Below are positions 10,280-22,435 of a stretch of DNA of 64,000 nucleotides, piece after piece (the first letter of the stretch is position 1; every line of letters starts with the position of its first letter). The translations under genes and the position numbers were made by a program. The notes below the pieces were generated by a model, which made no database searches, was not told the DNA's origin, and was given only the letters and a program-made list of their open reading frames with translations. This stretch comes from Persicaria tinctoria (Eukaryota > Streptophyta > Magnoliopsida > Caryophyllales > Polygonaceae): NCBI GenBank assembly GCA_037127255.1, contig JBANSL010000004.1, positions 21,645,967 to 21,709,966 on the forward strand. Direction: 5' to 3'.

Positions 10280-11126
10280 TCACCTTTCCTCTCCTCCCTC
10301 CTTTGTCTCTTTCCTCTGTACACTGAGGCAATGACAGCAACAACACCTCACCACCTTCTAGTCGACTGCACTCCTCCCGCCCATCTCTTTCCTCTTATGG
10401 CCACACACACCCATGCCCCAGTGCCTTGCTCCATTGCCTATCTCGGTTGGTCCCCTCCTCCAGCCTCGTTTGTTTGTATGTACAACCAATTCCCCTACCT
10501 CTCCCCTTTAAGTTTGAACTCTCAGCAACCCCAAAACCCACAGCTCACACAAACACTCAACACTCTCCTCCCTCTCCTTTTCCTTTCCTTTGCCTTCACA
10601 AACTACAAAGGAGCTCCCTTTCTCCATCCTCCCTTCATTTGTTCTGATTCCACTGCAACAAATGGCTCGAGCAGCCCCCACGACCCCTATTCTTCCGACT
10701 CAAACACCATATACACCACTCCCTCAGAGGGTTCTCCGCCTTTCTCACCGAGACCGCAGCTGATGGACGGTGTGAATGATCGGAAGCAGCCCAGCCAGAA
10801 ATTTCGAGCAGAAACGCGGTGATGGAGGCGGCCCTGGACAACCGGGCAGTGATGGATGCGAGCAGAGGCGATGTAGGCTCTTCGTTGAGCGAGAAAGAAG
10901 GCGCCGACGGATGCAGATGGCCGGAAAGGTGGTCGGCCCGGAGGAAGAAAGAGTCGGCGCTCAAGGGGGTTGAGATGGGAAGGTGCGGTGACGGCGATGG
11001 TGAGATGAGGACGAAAGGCGGCGATGGTAGGCCGAGGGAGACGACGGCCGCGAAAGTGACAAAGAGGAAGGGCTCGACCTGTTTCTTTTCTTTTTCTGAT
11101 TTTTTTTTACGGAAATAAATAAAAAA
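10280..11126. other. Pyrimidine-rich then purine-rich region, no recognised gene
   Basis: The plus strand is C/T-rich to about 10640 and purine-rich from about 10800 to 11080. Open frames exist on both strands (10217-10822 plus, 10635-10964 minus), but the residues are low complexity and no domain is visible. Its position downstream of the minus-strand gag ORF of element I resembles the strand-biased region of element A at 30062-30780. Confidence 0.3.
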
Positions 11127-11180
11127 TTATATAAAAAATAATCCTAACTTAAAATAAAAGGAATAAAAAAAAAACATACC

Positions 11181-12212
11181 CCGGGTTCTTCCCCACTCTC
11201 TAAGATCAGACATTGTTAACGCCCTCAACAACCTGTCAAACTCTTGTGCACAACTACGAGGCAAACATGCACTATATACAATTAAATTGAAACTAAATAA
11301 TGACGACTTTAAGAAATGTTTCAACTTTTCCAACAAGCGAGTATGACACTTTGTAGAGGGTATATAATACCACCAATTCAGTTCCATTGGTGATTTTTCA
11401 AAGTAGCAATTAAAAGGATCAATATAATCATCATTACCTTCCAAATTGCAAACGTTTACCTGTATTACCTCTCGAGCCTCAGCAGGTGGCTCTAGAGATG
11501 GTTCATCAACGGGGGAGATCAGACTAAATTCATTGGATGGAGTAGGAGACACAACATCTGAAACCTCATGCGTCGACTCATGAGATTCCATGTCAGGAAG
11601 CACTGGACCATCTTCTCCATCGTCAAAGAAACTATCGTTGTCTATGAACAATTCCTCCTCGTTATGAAACCAACTAGGAGGGAATGAATTAAGCACAATG
11701 ACTTCGGCAGGATCTTCCATTCTTGCATCCTTCACTGTCTCAGGAGATGACGGAATGGATTGACTTTCTTTATCAACTTGCGGGGTAGCCATCTTCTCTG
11801 CTATTATCTCACTTGATGTTTGAGTAAGTTGGCTAATTTGTTCCCCCGAGTTTTTTATCCTCTCAGCATTCTCCTGCACCGCTTGAGTAAGGGCTTGGAT
11901 TTCATCATCCGGATATATGACAGAGTCCTCCATTGGTGGAGATATCGAAGTGAAAGATTCTTCCTGTGCAACATGGTAACCCATGTAACAAAAAAAATCC
12001 CACATCCCCGACAAACCTAACCGTGCTAGGCCTCCATTACTCATGTGCTCAGCAAGCGTCCGTGTCTCAGCAGTCATCCCGTCAATTATGCAAACAATCA
12101 TATCTCGGATGCTGTCTTGATAACCCCGTGAATCACGAATGTCAACATATCTATGCAATCTGGTAAGATATTGGTGAAAGTTTTCACCTTCAAACTGCAA
12201 TAACCTCAACAT
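11181..12212 (-). CDS. Element I gag-like ORF (no protease or polymerase)
   Basis: The N-terminal third resembles a Ty3/Gypsy capsid domain of the retrotransposon gag family (FEGENFHQYLTRLHRYVDI, then a hydrophobic helix pattern to about residue 90). The middle is acidic and Ser/Pro-rich (about residues 110-250). The end (CYFEKSPMELNWWYYIPSTK to LREWGRTRG) is globular but unfamiliar. No zinc knuckle, DTG/DSG protease or polymerase follows. The frame runs open to 11127, but a donor-like CCGGG|GTATGTT on the minus strand at 11181/11179 suggests the exon ends there. The start at 12212 is the first ATG, about 105 bp inside the primer site, though gag could begin at an upstream spliced leader. Such elements depend on proteins from an autonomous relative. 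Confidence 0.55.
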
Positions 12213-12317
12213 CTAAAAAGTCAGTAGCAAGGGTGTTATGAACCGTAAGATAGGTTCACAACAAATTAGATATATACAAAATTGATAAACACACAAAACA
12301 AAGAAATAAACTTTGAT

Positions 12318-12335
12318 TCCCCGGCAACGGCGCCA
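12318..12335 (-). other. Primer binding site of element I (tRNA-Asp)
   Basis: The minus strand reads TGGCGCCGTTGCCGGGGA, which is the complement of the 3' end of plant tRNA-Asp including CCA. It lies three bases (aat) inside the LTR, as in A and B. Confidence 0.85.
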
Positions 12336-12338
12336 ATT

Positions 12339-13525
12339 TGATGGACGGTTTTCAGTCGCGTTAACCGTATCAAAATAAATTCGAACCTACCAACTAATGT
12401 AGCGTGATAAGTACGAGTCGATCCCACAGAGAATCAAGTTATTCATAAGTTAAGTCTATTTACCAATTAATAGAAAGGGGGTTTTGGTGATTGAGAATAA
12501 GAAAGAAAATAAACTAAACTATAAACAAGTTAACGGAGATAACAATTAAGAAGATAGTTTCATCTACAAATATCCACTCTAATTTGACTGGTTGATCCTC
12601 GATTCTTCTTCAAGTTCTCTTTTCATCCTATTATTGTTCCTGTCCTGATCTTGTGTAAATTACTAGTCCTACGAGTCCTAGTAACCCTTACTAATTAGAT
12701 AACCTTAACACGGTCAAGATTTAACCTAATAGTAGCATTAAGATTAAGGATTAACCAGGATATATGCAACACCAAGCTACGAGTCAGCATTTAACATATA
12801 ATTGATTCTCTACACACCAGTTTAGTCCTACGAGTCCTAAAAAGGCATGATTGCTACTATGGATTAAGGTTCGCTACGAGGAATCTACAAAATCCTAGCA
12901 ATAATCTCAACTAGTTGTACGGACTAGAAGAAATCAATAATAATTGCAAAAGAATCAATACGAATCAATAGGAATAGAACAAGAATAGAAATCTCACAAC
13001 TTTATCAAATCAAAGCTTCAATCCATAGACGAAACGGGAGAGTTTAGATCTCTATAAAAATAAGACAAAACACAACTAGGGTTTAGGGTGGAATGTTAGT
13101 CGGCTGCGGTAAGCGATGTACCGTATGAATCAATGTATATATATAATATAAGCTACTGAGTAATCTCCTAACCTAAAACTATCTCAACTATCCTAACTTA
13201 AATAAATATATAATCTAATCTAAATATAATATAATATAACTAAGTATATATGGTAAAACACAGCAAACGAGCCATGCGGCCCATTCCTCCTACTGCCTGG
13301 CCACGTCCGGATTCCAGTTGCATTGACTTTAGCGCACAATAACCCTTCAATTTGCAAAATAATTCCCAAAATCATACGATCCAGCCCAAAAATACCTGAA
13401 ATATATAAAAGCACTAGTGTAGACTCCGAAAATTAAATAATACAAATTAACTATAAAATAAGTAAAATATGCATGAAAATAACCTAATATAATATGCAAT
13501 TATACAACTAAAATAGACCCTATCA
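12339..13525 (-). repeat. LTR of element I (5' LTR, 1187 bp)
   Basis: On the plus strand it begins TGATGGACGG and ends CCCTATCA. The primer site sits at its inner edge, so this is the 5' LTR of a minus-strand element. The opposite LTR is not found to the left. A related LTR, longer and interrupted, is present at 61566-63381 (element F). Confidence 0.75.
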
Positions 13526-14135
13526 GCAGCCACCCCTGATGCCGCTAGAGGAAGCGGCCACAACATCAGCCCTATTTACCGTGATACCAAGGCGAGCTCC
13601 AACAGCTTCCACTCCCTCATCCTCCTTGACGAGAGCAGCAACATTAGTGTCTCCAGTCTCCACCACTTCCTTCGATGATCAGGAACTGCCAGGAGCACCA
13701 CCGCCGGCACCAACTCCCCGCTTTCATCTCGGAAAGGTTGGTTATGGACTTATGGTATCTCCCTTCGTTTTCCAGTCTTTTACCCCTTAAAGGCGCGCCT
13801 TTATACCCCTATCTTTTGTCCTAGGTCATCACGGGCATCGATCTATCTCTGGCAAGCCCAAATTCGACTCTGACGACCTCGAAACTTTCAGACTGAGCTC
13901 AAATAATCTCGGTGAGCACTCCCTTTTTCCTCTATCCTTTCTTGTCGATTCTCTGCTTCGTTATGCCTATTTTACTGGTCGGAGCTCAATCCTTGCCGGC
14001 GAGCTGCTCCTCCTCCCTTCCTTTTCTCCAATTTTCGAACAGGCTGATTGTGGGAGACGGTGAACAATACCCCCCTTGGGTTCAATTTTCTTTTGTTTTA
14101 AGAGGGGTCCGGTTCAGTGTTTTAAATAAAAATTA
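13526..14135 (+). other. Unassigned sequence with Pro/Ala/Ser-rich frame
   Basis: A plus frame from 13539 (83 residues) is rich in Pro, Ala, Ser and Thr, and a second from 13912 begins with a hydrophobic stretch that could be a signal peptide. CGGAAAG|GTTGGT near 13735 resembles a donor. I cannot connect these to a gene. They may be the tail of a retroelement ORF preceding the LTR that follows. Confidence 0.25.
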
Positions 14136-14885
14136 AGGGTTTGGGTCCGGTTCTTTTGAGGAGAGATTGGGTTGGATTTATTTTTGATCCGATTTTAAAG
14201 TTGGGCAGTTCTCTTTGGACCTAAACTTGTTTGGTGTAAAATAAATTTTAAGGATTTGTGTATAATTAATATAAAAGGAATGGAATATAATATTAGTATA
14301 TAATATTAACGTTGAGATTTAAATTGGGTTTTAAAAAAGAGGAATTTTAGAAGTATTCTAACCTTGTCGAATTTGTTTTAATGAAATAATTTGATTTAAG
14401 AAATTGTTTTAAAATTGAGTTGACTTAACTTGAGATTTATGAGTTTGGAAAACTTTGGGAAATGAGTTTAAAATATTATTTTAATATTCAATATTAAAGG
14501 AGGGATTTGACGGAACTTGAGCTGATTGATCTTGAGCTTGATGTTATGTTAAAAGTGTCATTTCAAATGTTGGGATTTTGTCTTAGCTTGATGATGTTGG
14601 TTTTGAGAAGAAAATTAGAAGAATGATTTTGGTCGATGTTGATCATATCGGAAAGGTTTTGGAAAATGGTTTTACTATCGATTGGTTTTGAGTATGATGA
14701 GAACTTAGTGTTCGTATGTATGAATGATGGACCGGTAGCTTATGGAAATGACTTGATGATAGGTGTGTACTGCCTTTGGATTGCGTTGGATTTGCATTTG
14801 GGCCCTTGCTTGTATTATCCTGTTGTTCTGCATCTTCAGGAAAGTTCCCTAGGGGGCTTCCTCAGGTTGGACTCTTATGCCTGTT

Positions 14886-14940
14886 GTTGCATTTTATGTT
14901 AGGTGTTGCATTTTATGTTAGGTGTTGCATTTTATGTTAG
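14886..14940. repeat. 19-bp unit in three tandem copies
   Basis: gttgcattttatgttaggt is present three times in a row, the last copy lacking two bases. Confidence 0.95.
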
Positions 14941-15090
14941 GACTTGCACTTATGAATGAGCATCCTTATTCTTTATGCGTTTGAAAAGAGAACGGTTGTT
15001 ATCTGTGATAGTCCTAGAGTCTTTGCTGGGGTTATAGGGTAGCCCAGCCTCATCGGGTGCCCTGAGTCAATCGAGTCTTATATATGATCT

Positions 15091-15210
15091 GGCTGTGGCG
15101 GTGACCGAGTGTCCTACCTGGGCTGCTTTCGAGTGAGGTACAAACATATAGGCTGCGGCATCGACCGAGCATCCTACCTGGGCTGCTTCGGAGTGATGTA
15201 CAAACATATA
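15091..15210. repeat. 60-bp unit duplicated in tandem
   Basis: Two adjacent 60-bp units begin ggctg and end caaacatata. They differ at only a few positions, for example ctgtggcggtgaccgagtg in the first and ctgcggcatcgaccgagca in the second. Confidence 0.95.
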
Positions 15211-15825
15211 TGCCCCGGAGTGGGCACAGATCAGGGGATATGCCACTTGGTTTTTTTCTTGGGCCCTTACAGTACTTCTGCTTATTATTATAACTAGGAG
15301 CATGCTAGTGTGTTTAACTTTCGTACTACATTAGAGCATCTTTATTAGGTATAGCATATACTATGTGGCCTCAACGAGGACTTTCGGTCCCACATGCGTG
15401 GCTCGAGCCGACTCCTTTCCCCTTTCTTCTTTTAAAGGCATTTTCTGCTGATTTTGAGTGCTCGATGTCTATATGACGGGGTTCCCTTTTTGCAAATCGA
15501 AGAACCTGTCTAATTCTCTAACTCGTTATAAATGGTAATAACCCACTTATGATTTGGTTTTGACCTGGCTCTGCCGTGGCATCTTGTATCTTAATTTTAT
15601 TTCCGCCTTACTTCCGTTTGAATTGATTTTTGCGACATAGTCCCTAGGACAGGTTAAGGGTGCCCAACGACCCTACGATACTTTTAGGGTTCAAAATCCC
15701 TCTTTATTACTGACCTTAAAAATGAGTTTGAAACCTCGACCCGTACCTAGATTGCAAGATCCGAACAAGGGGTTTCATCCCTTGAAACGTAGCCTGGAAA
15801 TCATAATGCTGGGCCGATACAATGT

Positions 15826-15837
15826 TGGTATCAGAGC
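15826..15837 (+). other. Primer binding site of element J (initiator tRNA-Met)
   Basis: TGGTATCAGAGC is the standard plant retrotransposon primer site complementary to initiator tRNA-Met. It follows a sequence ending in CA. Confidence 0.75.
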
Positions 15838-17892
15838 TGAGGTTGTGCAATTCGGGTACACAAGGGTCGAGTGTATGTTTTGGAAAACCGCCCATGAATT
15901 TCAAGGGATTTGAAAGTGTTTTAAAAAGGGCAAAATGAACTTAAGATGCCTAACCTAAATTGGACTAAGTAATGGACTCGACTTGTAATAAAAGAGGAAA
16001 AACGACTAAACGGGGACACGAGTGAGTAGTGAAGGAGCTAGACCACCCCTATTGGGTGTAGTTGGGAACGGTAGGCAAAATACTAGCTTGCTCTTTACGG
16101 AGGATTCGGAAGACTCCAAGGAGATTGCACCAAGGTGTTTGGAGTGGCAAGTTAGGCAGGATTGCGAGGTTTTTGCCCCTCCGGTCAGTCGCTCCTCGAA
16201 GAGCGACATTAGATAGCTTGATGTGCTTTATATATTGAGCCTGACTACGATCTCCCTCGAAGGAGGTCATTATAATTGTCATTGACTGATTCTATGATGA
16301 GTGCTTGATATGCTAAAGTCTGATTGGTATGCCTAACAATTAAATGTGTATTGACTTATGTGTGCAACGGGATAGCGGGAGTACCCTTACTTCTATACGG
16401 TCAAGCCAAGCTTGTGTGGAATAGCCTCTTCCACTATGTTAAACCCTTTTCGGTTCTATCGGATCTTTCTCCTGGATGTCAGTGTCTTTCACGGGGAATC
16501 GGGTTGGTAAACAAATTATGTCGGAAAATCATGTATAGATATGAAAGTTGCATGAGTGAGTATTGGAAGGTAGTTCTTGATATCATTTTGAGTCAAGAGT
16601 AAGGTATTTCTGAGACTGTCTTTCTCAATTCTTATGATGATCAACCTGTGTCTCCTTGCCATAAAGAGTCGTACCGGAGTCTCATGGGAAAGAGGGGTGA
16701 TGAGTCGGTTGTGAAAAGTCAATGGTTGCCCTTAGGGATCTTTGACCGGTTGTAATGATAACTCTCTCTGAATTGCATGACATGATCTTATAGCCTCCTG
16801 CATATACCTTGCAAATGACCATTAGTACAGACTGCTCATGCTATTACATATGTGATTGATTATATTACTTAAGTCTCGTGTTGTGTCTTGCCTTCTATCA
16901 TGACTGTATGTTGTTATAGCATGTTTACTTGGCCTATTGATCGTATGATTGATTGGAAGCATAAACCACATGATATGAACCTACATGATCGTTATTTCCT
17001 CCTAGATTAGGTTCATGATAGTGTGATCAACTCCTCTTTGTAGGAATTCTTGTAGATTATCGCCTTAGCATGTTGGATGACGACATGTCAATGCTTATTA
17101 TCCTTTTTGTGACAAGAATCCATATCATGCCCATCTATTTTGTATTTGCAAGATTAGCTATTGCTGATTATTTTGCACATAATATTGTTGTGTGTTACTT
17201 GGGTTGAATGGAGAATATGTGGTATAATTGAGTCTTGGCAAATGCATGTTTCATCCCAGTATGTGTTGATCTGCACTCAAGCCATATTCTAATCATATTG
17301 CCCCATTACTTAGACTCATATTATGCATCGTTTAACTTTTCTCATGCTTATATATCGTGGAATATGATTGAGTGATTTCTTACACGTCGTCATGATTAGT
17401 TGCATGCATGTATCGTACGTTATATTGAGCTTTTAGCATCATGTAGGATCCTCGGTTGTGATTTGTGCGAACTTATATCTTGCCTACGTTGTTGCTGATT
17501 CTCTCTCTCGAGCTAGGTTCCTGATAGTGTGGTTCTTCCCTCTTTCTATTACCATAACATGTCTTACTCATGCTAGTTAATTGATGTTGAATTTGATGAT
17601 CGATTTTCTTTCTGTGACATGTTGTCGCTCGGTAGTGTTCATCTATTGCTCTATGATATCCTCTCATGCTAGTATACATGTATGACTTGGCACCTCACAT
17701 GATCACATACCACGCTATATCATGTCTTCAGATACGTAGGACGCATGAATGTTAGAATGAATCTAGTCGAGTTATCTTGATTATGTGCATGTTCGATATG
17801 TGCCAGTAGTGTCCTGTAGGGCTTAACTATGATTCCCAATATGACTCGCTAAATGATCACGTGTTGTACTTATTCTATGATGTGATGACTAT
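15838..17892 (+). other. Internal or decayed sequence after J primer site, no ORF
   Basis: No frame longer than about 90 codons and no gag, protease or polymerase motif is visible. The base composition is uniform and T-rich. I read it as non-coding internal sequence of J or a decayed element. The solo LTR at 17898 is inserted in it, and the sequence resumes at 19834. Confidence 0.4.
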
Positions 17893-17897
17893 TGTAC
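17893..17897. repeat. Target duplication TGTAC, left copy of solo LTR G
   Basis: Matches 19829-19833. Confidence 0.85.
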
Positions 17898-19828
17898 TGA
17901 TGTCTCTAAAGTAGCCATGTCTTTATGCATATTTTAGTTCCATATTCTACACACTTTACATATTTCGGGATGGGAATATGTCGAATTTATGTAGTATATG
18001 CTTATTTGTCAGAATTGGAAATCTACATAAGTTTCTGTTTAATATTGCAGAATATGGATCCATTTCGGGAGAAAACCAAGAAGCAAAGACGGGAGCTCGA
18101 ATCTACTCGATATCGATGAGTTTTAGTCGATATCAACAAACCATGTCTAGGCACACCAGGATTGAGGAGCACCATGTCGAGAAGACGAGAAACGAAGAAC
18201 CCGACTCCAGAGAGTTTCTCGAGATCGAGTACTCAACTCGATGTTGACAAAGCCCCAAAGACCACCCGGAGTCGATAAGAGCCTACCCGAGGATGTCGAA
18301 GAGCGCAACCCGACCTGGCCGGGCATGCCGGACATAGAGCAACAACACTCCTCGATATCGAGAAAAGTCATCGATATCGACAAAGGCTAAGGCACCTGTC
18401 CGAGCACGTCGACGAGAGGCTACCCGATACACCAAGATCGGCCAAGTCGATGAGACCAAGTTACTCGAGATCGAGGAAGGACCTCGAGATCGACGAACCC
18501 CAGGAGTCAATGTCCGAGCCAGTCCGAGGAAGAGCTAGTCGACATGCCGAGCCACTGAAGTTGATGACCACCCAACTCGAGATCGAGGAACCTTCCAGAA
18601 GCCGCGTAACGCGTTTTGAGCTGTCCTACTCGGATTGGGAATCCTTGGAGCCGAAAATTGCCGAGTCTATCCGATTTTATCAAGATCTATCATGGAAGAG
18701 AAGATTTATCCACTTGAAGACCTTTAGATATAATTTCCCTTTTTTAAGATTTAATTATGTTGTTCCATTTATTTAATCTTTAATGCTTTAGATATAGATA
18801 GAGATATTCTATCCTTGAATAGCAAGGAGTAGAAGGCTGTAAATAAAGCCCATGGGGCTGATTTTAGGAATCATTCAATTCAGAAGCTAGAGAAGTAGTT
18901 CACAGAGAAGTTTTAGGAGTTCGAAGGTTTTAGGGTTTTGGCATTCAACGAGAGTTGGATTGCCAGGATTGTAAAGGCTTTGAATTTAGTTTAATGCAAG
19001 TTTCTTTTCATACATCAATGTCTGCTATTGCGATGAAGAGCGAGTAGTCCACCCACTTCTAGGGTTAGGGCGAGCCCGACGATAGCCCTGCGTGTTTGAG
19101 GTAAAGATCCAACTTTTATCATGTTTTGAGCATCTACTACTTGTTATGTGTTTGTTACCCATCTAATGGAGGTCCATGCTAACAACTTGGATTGTAAACA
19201 TAAAATCAGTAGAGACAATTAGGGTTTCTTGAAAGAGTTGTCTAATTGTTGGAAAAGGCGAAAGCTTGATCCTTTGATGCAATTCACATGATTATCTGTT
19301 TTATTCTTGCCTTATGCATGCTTGGTTATCGTTGTTGCAAACCCCAATGTTGGAAGTCTTTTACATACAAGTTTAGTTCGAAACCCAAAGCATTTGTTCT
19401 TTACTTTATTTCGTTTTACTTTCTGTCTTCCTCGATATCGAATAGCACTCCTCGATATCGAGTACTGATTCTCGATCCAGATCGTCGTAGCTTTTTCTGT
19501 GCAGGTGATCGAGAAAGCCAACTCGACCGAGACGATTCTACTCGATCTCGAGTAAGACTAGTCGAGATCGACTAAGACCTGTGACTGATGCTGCGTGAAT
19601 TGACTTTTCCGATCTTCTGTCGAGTAACTGTACTCGAGATCTAGGACACCTGTTGTCGACCACTTCTGTGAGATTTCTCCGCTGCCTAGGATCCGCTGAC
19701 ACGCTTCCTCGTGGATCGATCCTGACTTCCCGCTGCTACATCAGGAGGAGGTCTTGTAATTATTTGCTGGGGCACGAATCTGGTTTGAATTATATTTTAT
19801 ATTTTAAACTCGATTTCCTCCTACAACA
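17898..19828 (+). mobile_element. Solo LTR G of the Athila-type family (1931 bp)
   Basis: It begins TGATGTCTCTAAAG, like the LTR of element A, and ends CTCCTACAACA. It is flanked by TGTAC on both sides and has no internal sequence, so it arose by recombination between two LTRs. It carries 11 exact TCGANNTCGA motifs in clusters at about 18105-18590 and 19430-19570. The TATA position reads ctgtaaataaag (about 18836) rather than ctataaataaag, so the promoter may be weakened. Confidence 0.9.
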
Positions 19829-19833
19829 TGTAC

Positions 19834-21907
19834 CATATATATGCTCTATGATGGTTCGTTCCTAGCAATAATATAATATATCGCCCATGATGTCCTCTTA
19901 TTACTTTTGATGATGCCCCGTGCTTTGTGAATATCATAATGAACTCCTTTTAACGACTCATGATTATGCTTGTATCACGCTATGTATCGCTAGTATCATG
20001 TAGGACCTGTGCTTTCCAAATGTATCTCGTCATATGATTACGTGTCATACTTGGCCTGTTATATGATCATTGTGTTAGATGAGATAGTTACTATGTTGCC
20101 CTTATATGTTCTCGTATGATGCATACACCAAGCTCGTGCATTGTTCATATATGTGATAATTGTGATGCCCATTAAATCCCGCATATCTTGCTTAAGTTGC
20201 TAGGCATATCTGCTTTAATAGGATAATAGACTACTATCTTGTCTGGCATGCATCCGTGTAGCACTCGAATATGTCTTTTAGGAATGAATACGCATGTCGT
20301 GCTCCTTGAGATAGGTACATGTTAGTGTGGATGAATATGATTGATATGCCCCATGATGAATTTGTGTCTGCTTGTCACAATTGCAACCTAATAGACCTCC
20401 ATAAGAGCGTTGTTGCTATTCCGGGTCGAAGTCTTGTCTTTAGTCTTATCGTTCCTAGCCTTGGTCTATGTTTGGTTTCAAAAGGAACATTGGGTTATCC
20501 ACTCTTGTCACTCCCCTATCTTTGCTAACTGGGACTCCTGCGCGATACATTGGACGAGCAACCACACGGAAAAAGGAAAGGAAGTTTGATAGCGATAGAG
20601 CAGCACAACGAAAGCGTGGGCCCATAACCCACGGGCCTCAAGATCAATGATGTCGGCGGGACAAGCACGTATCGAGGAATGCGGTTACTGAGTGCGATAT
20701 GACTTGCAAGCGAGATTGTCCTTTGTTCAAATTGCTAATTCTTTTGAATTTTTTTGTGATGGTATTGCACTGCCCTGACGATGAGATTTACTTGTTGATG
20801 TGCTGAATTGGTAACGATTGTTGTCTGATTATCTGTTGTCTATCATGGTATGATTTTACGCCTTATAGTTGTAATGTGCCATGACGTCATGATGTGTTGC
20901 TACTCTGAGTTGCTAGGTATGATATAAATTAAATTTCTTATAAAGTATGAATTGTAAATGTTGAGAACCTGAATTGTTTATCTGCTAAGGTTATGATGAA
21001 ACTTGCTAGCTTGACTAGATTATGTGCATATATGATGATTTGTAATAATGATTGAGCATGACGGTAAATTGAGATTTATTAACGCATTTGCAATGTTTAA
21101 TGCTGAACTAATGATGCTATTGATATAAATTGTAGTTGATATGATGTAGTTCTTATGTGTAGTACTGTCTATGGCTTCTTCTTCTTGAACGTATGGGTAA
21201 TGATTTTCGTGATTATGTGATTTATTTAAGTGTACTGACATGATGTTAGGTAGCAACCATGATGAATCTGATAAAGAAGGATAGTACATGTTGATATGCA
21301 ATAGTGAAATCTAGTTGGCAGTGACAAGTGTTATCATGATATATTGATGCTTTGTTATGTTGTTTTAAAAGCATGTTAGGACGTTTTGTGTTATGATGTA
21401 TGAAATAATGATGAGTATGAACTATGGGATAATGATGTGCTATTATGTGGAAGCATGATGTTCTATTATGTTGTAGTAAGCATGATGTTGTATTATATGG
21501 TTGACTAGCATGATTATTGATTATGTAAATGATGAATATGACTTGAAGTATGGACATGGCTTGTATATATGAGATAATGGTGCATGAATTCTAAATGGTC
21601 GTTACATGGCTTTGTGACGAGTTAAGGTGATGTCTTTTAGGGCATATTGACATTGTGATGATTTATATACTGCTTGGTCTTCCTTTTTCTGAATCTTAAT
21701 AGCATGACCTTGTTGTGTTGATATGTTAACGTGATGAATCTGTTCTACTTGTGTTGCAATATCGATATGCGATTGTGAGATTGATGTGTACTGACGTAGT
21801 AACCCCATAACACCTAACCCGTTGATTTCTGGACATGTGTGCTTACGTGACGAGTGATGACTGATGAGCATTCGATTATGCACTTGTGATGCCTTCAGTA
21901 TTATATA
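19834..21907. other. Unassigned A/T-rich repeat-like sequence
   Basis: This continues the sequence interrupted by solo LTR G and is the target of Copia element C1. Simple variants of atgatg and tgatgt recur throughout (about 20880-21600). The open frames are short and biased. A 200-bp stretch at about 20470-20700 is more balanced in composition but shows no domain. Confidence 0.35.
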
Positions 21908-22246
21908 TGATAATTCCCGCCCTTGATGAAAATTGGAATAGATGTTTCAAAGGCTTTGACAGGGTGTTTGTGTTAAAAGCCTTGGAGCATTAACAGTTGA
22001 TGAAATACAAAACCTATCTTATTTGTCCGAATATTATTTAATCTTATTATATACTTCCTATATATTATATATGCGTGACTAACCTTTTTCAGGAAGTATT
22101 TTCAAGTTTATATCTTTCCTTTGGTGCATATGAGGAGATCCTATTCTAAACGGATCATGGCTTCGGAGTATCCATATATAGAAGATTGAAGATCAAGCCT
22201 GATTCATAGAGCCGTTGGTGAAGATCCCCATGCGCCATTCCACTCT

Positions 22247-22254
22247 TATATAAA
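22247..22254 (+). promoter_or_regulatory. TATA box of C1 5' LTR
   Basis: TATATAAA lies about 340 bp into the LTR and is conserved at 56844-56851 in the intact LTR. It is the likely core promoter of the Copia element; the insertion of B downstream separates it from gag. Confidence 0.65.
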
Positions 22255-22430
22255 GGAAAGAAAGAAGAAGACAGAGATAACAAGTGCTACACGAGCTTTC
22301 ATTCATTCAAGCGAGATCTGTCTTCCAAGTGTCTCTCTACTAAGCGCTAAAGAGTTTGTTGTTTATTTCAAAGCCTTTGAGAGTCACTGTGAGCTTATAG
22401 GATATATTCATTTATAGTGTTACTCGAGAG

Positions 22431-22435
22431 TTTAT
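22431..22435. repeat. Target duplication TTTAT, left copy of element B
   Basis: Matches 46268-46272. The undisturbed target reads gagagtttataactcgg in the intact LTR near 57022. Confidence 0.92.

Larger units (their letters stand above)
14136..15821 (+). repeat. Probable LTR of element J, start not resolved
   Basis: The right edge is set by the primer site four bases downstream; the LTR ends GATACA. The body contains two sets of tandem repeats (14886-14940 and 15091-15210) and no ORF of note. No second copy is present in the window, so the left end cannot be fixed and the stated start is only the end of the preceding unassigned region. Confidence 0.4.
21908..22435 (+). repeat. Copia element C1 5' LTR, left part (U3)
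   Basis: It begins TGATAATTCCCGCCC, identical to the start of the intact LTR at 56505. At 22431-22435 (TTTAT) the LTR is broken by element B and resumes at 46273. The two parts together give about 994 bp, the same as the intact copy. Confidence 0.92.

Noticed and set aside
13539..13790. Plus-strand ORF as a host gene exon
   Set aside because: Residues are almost all Pro, Ala, Ser and Thr and no partner exon could be found, so I kept it only as unassigned sequence.
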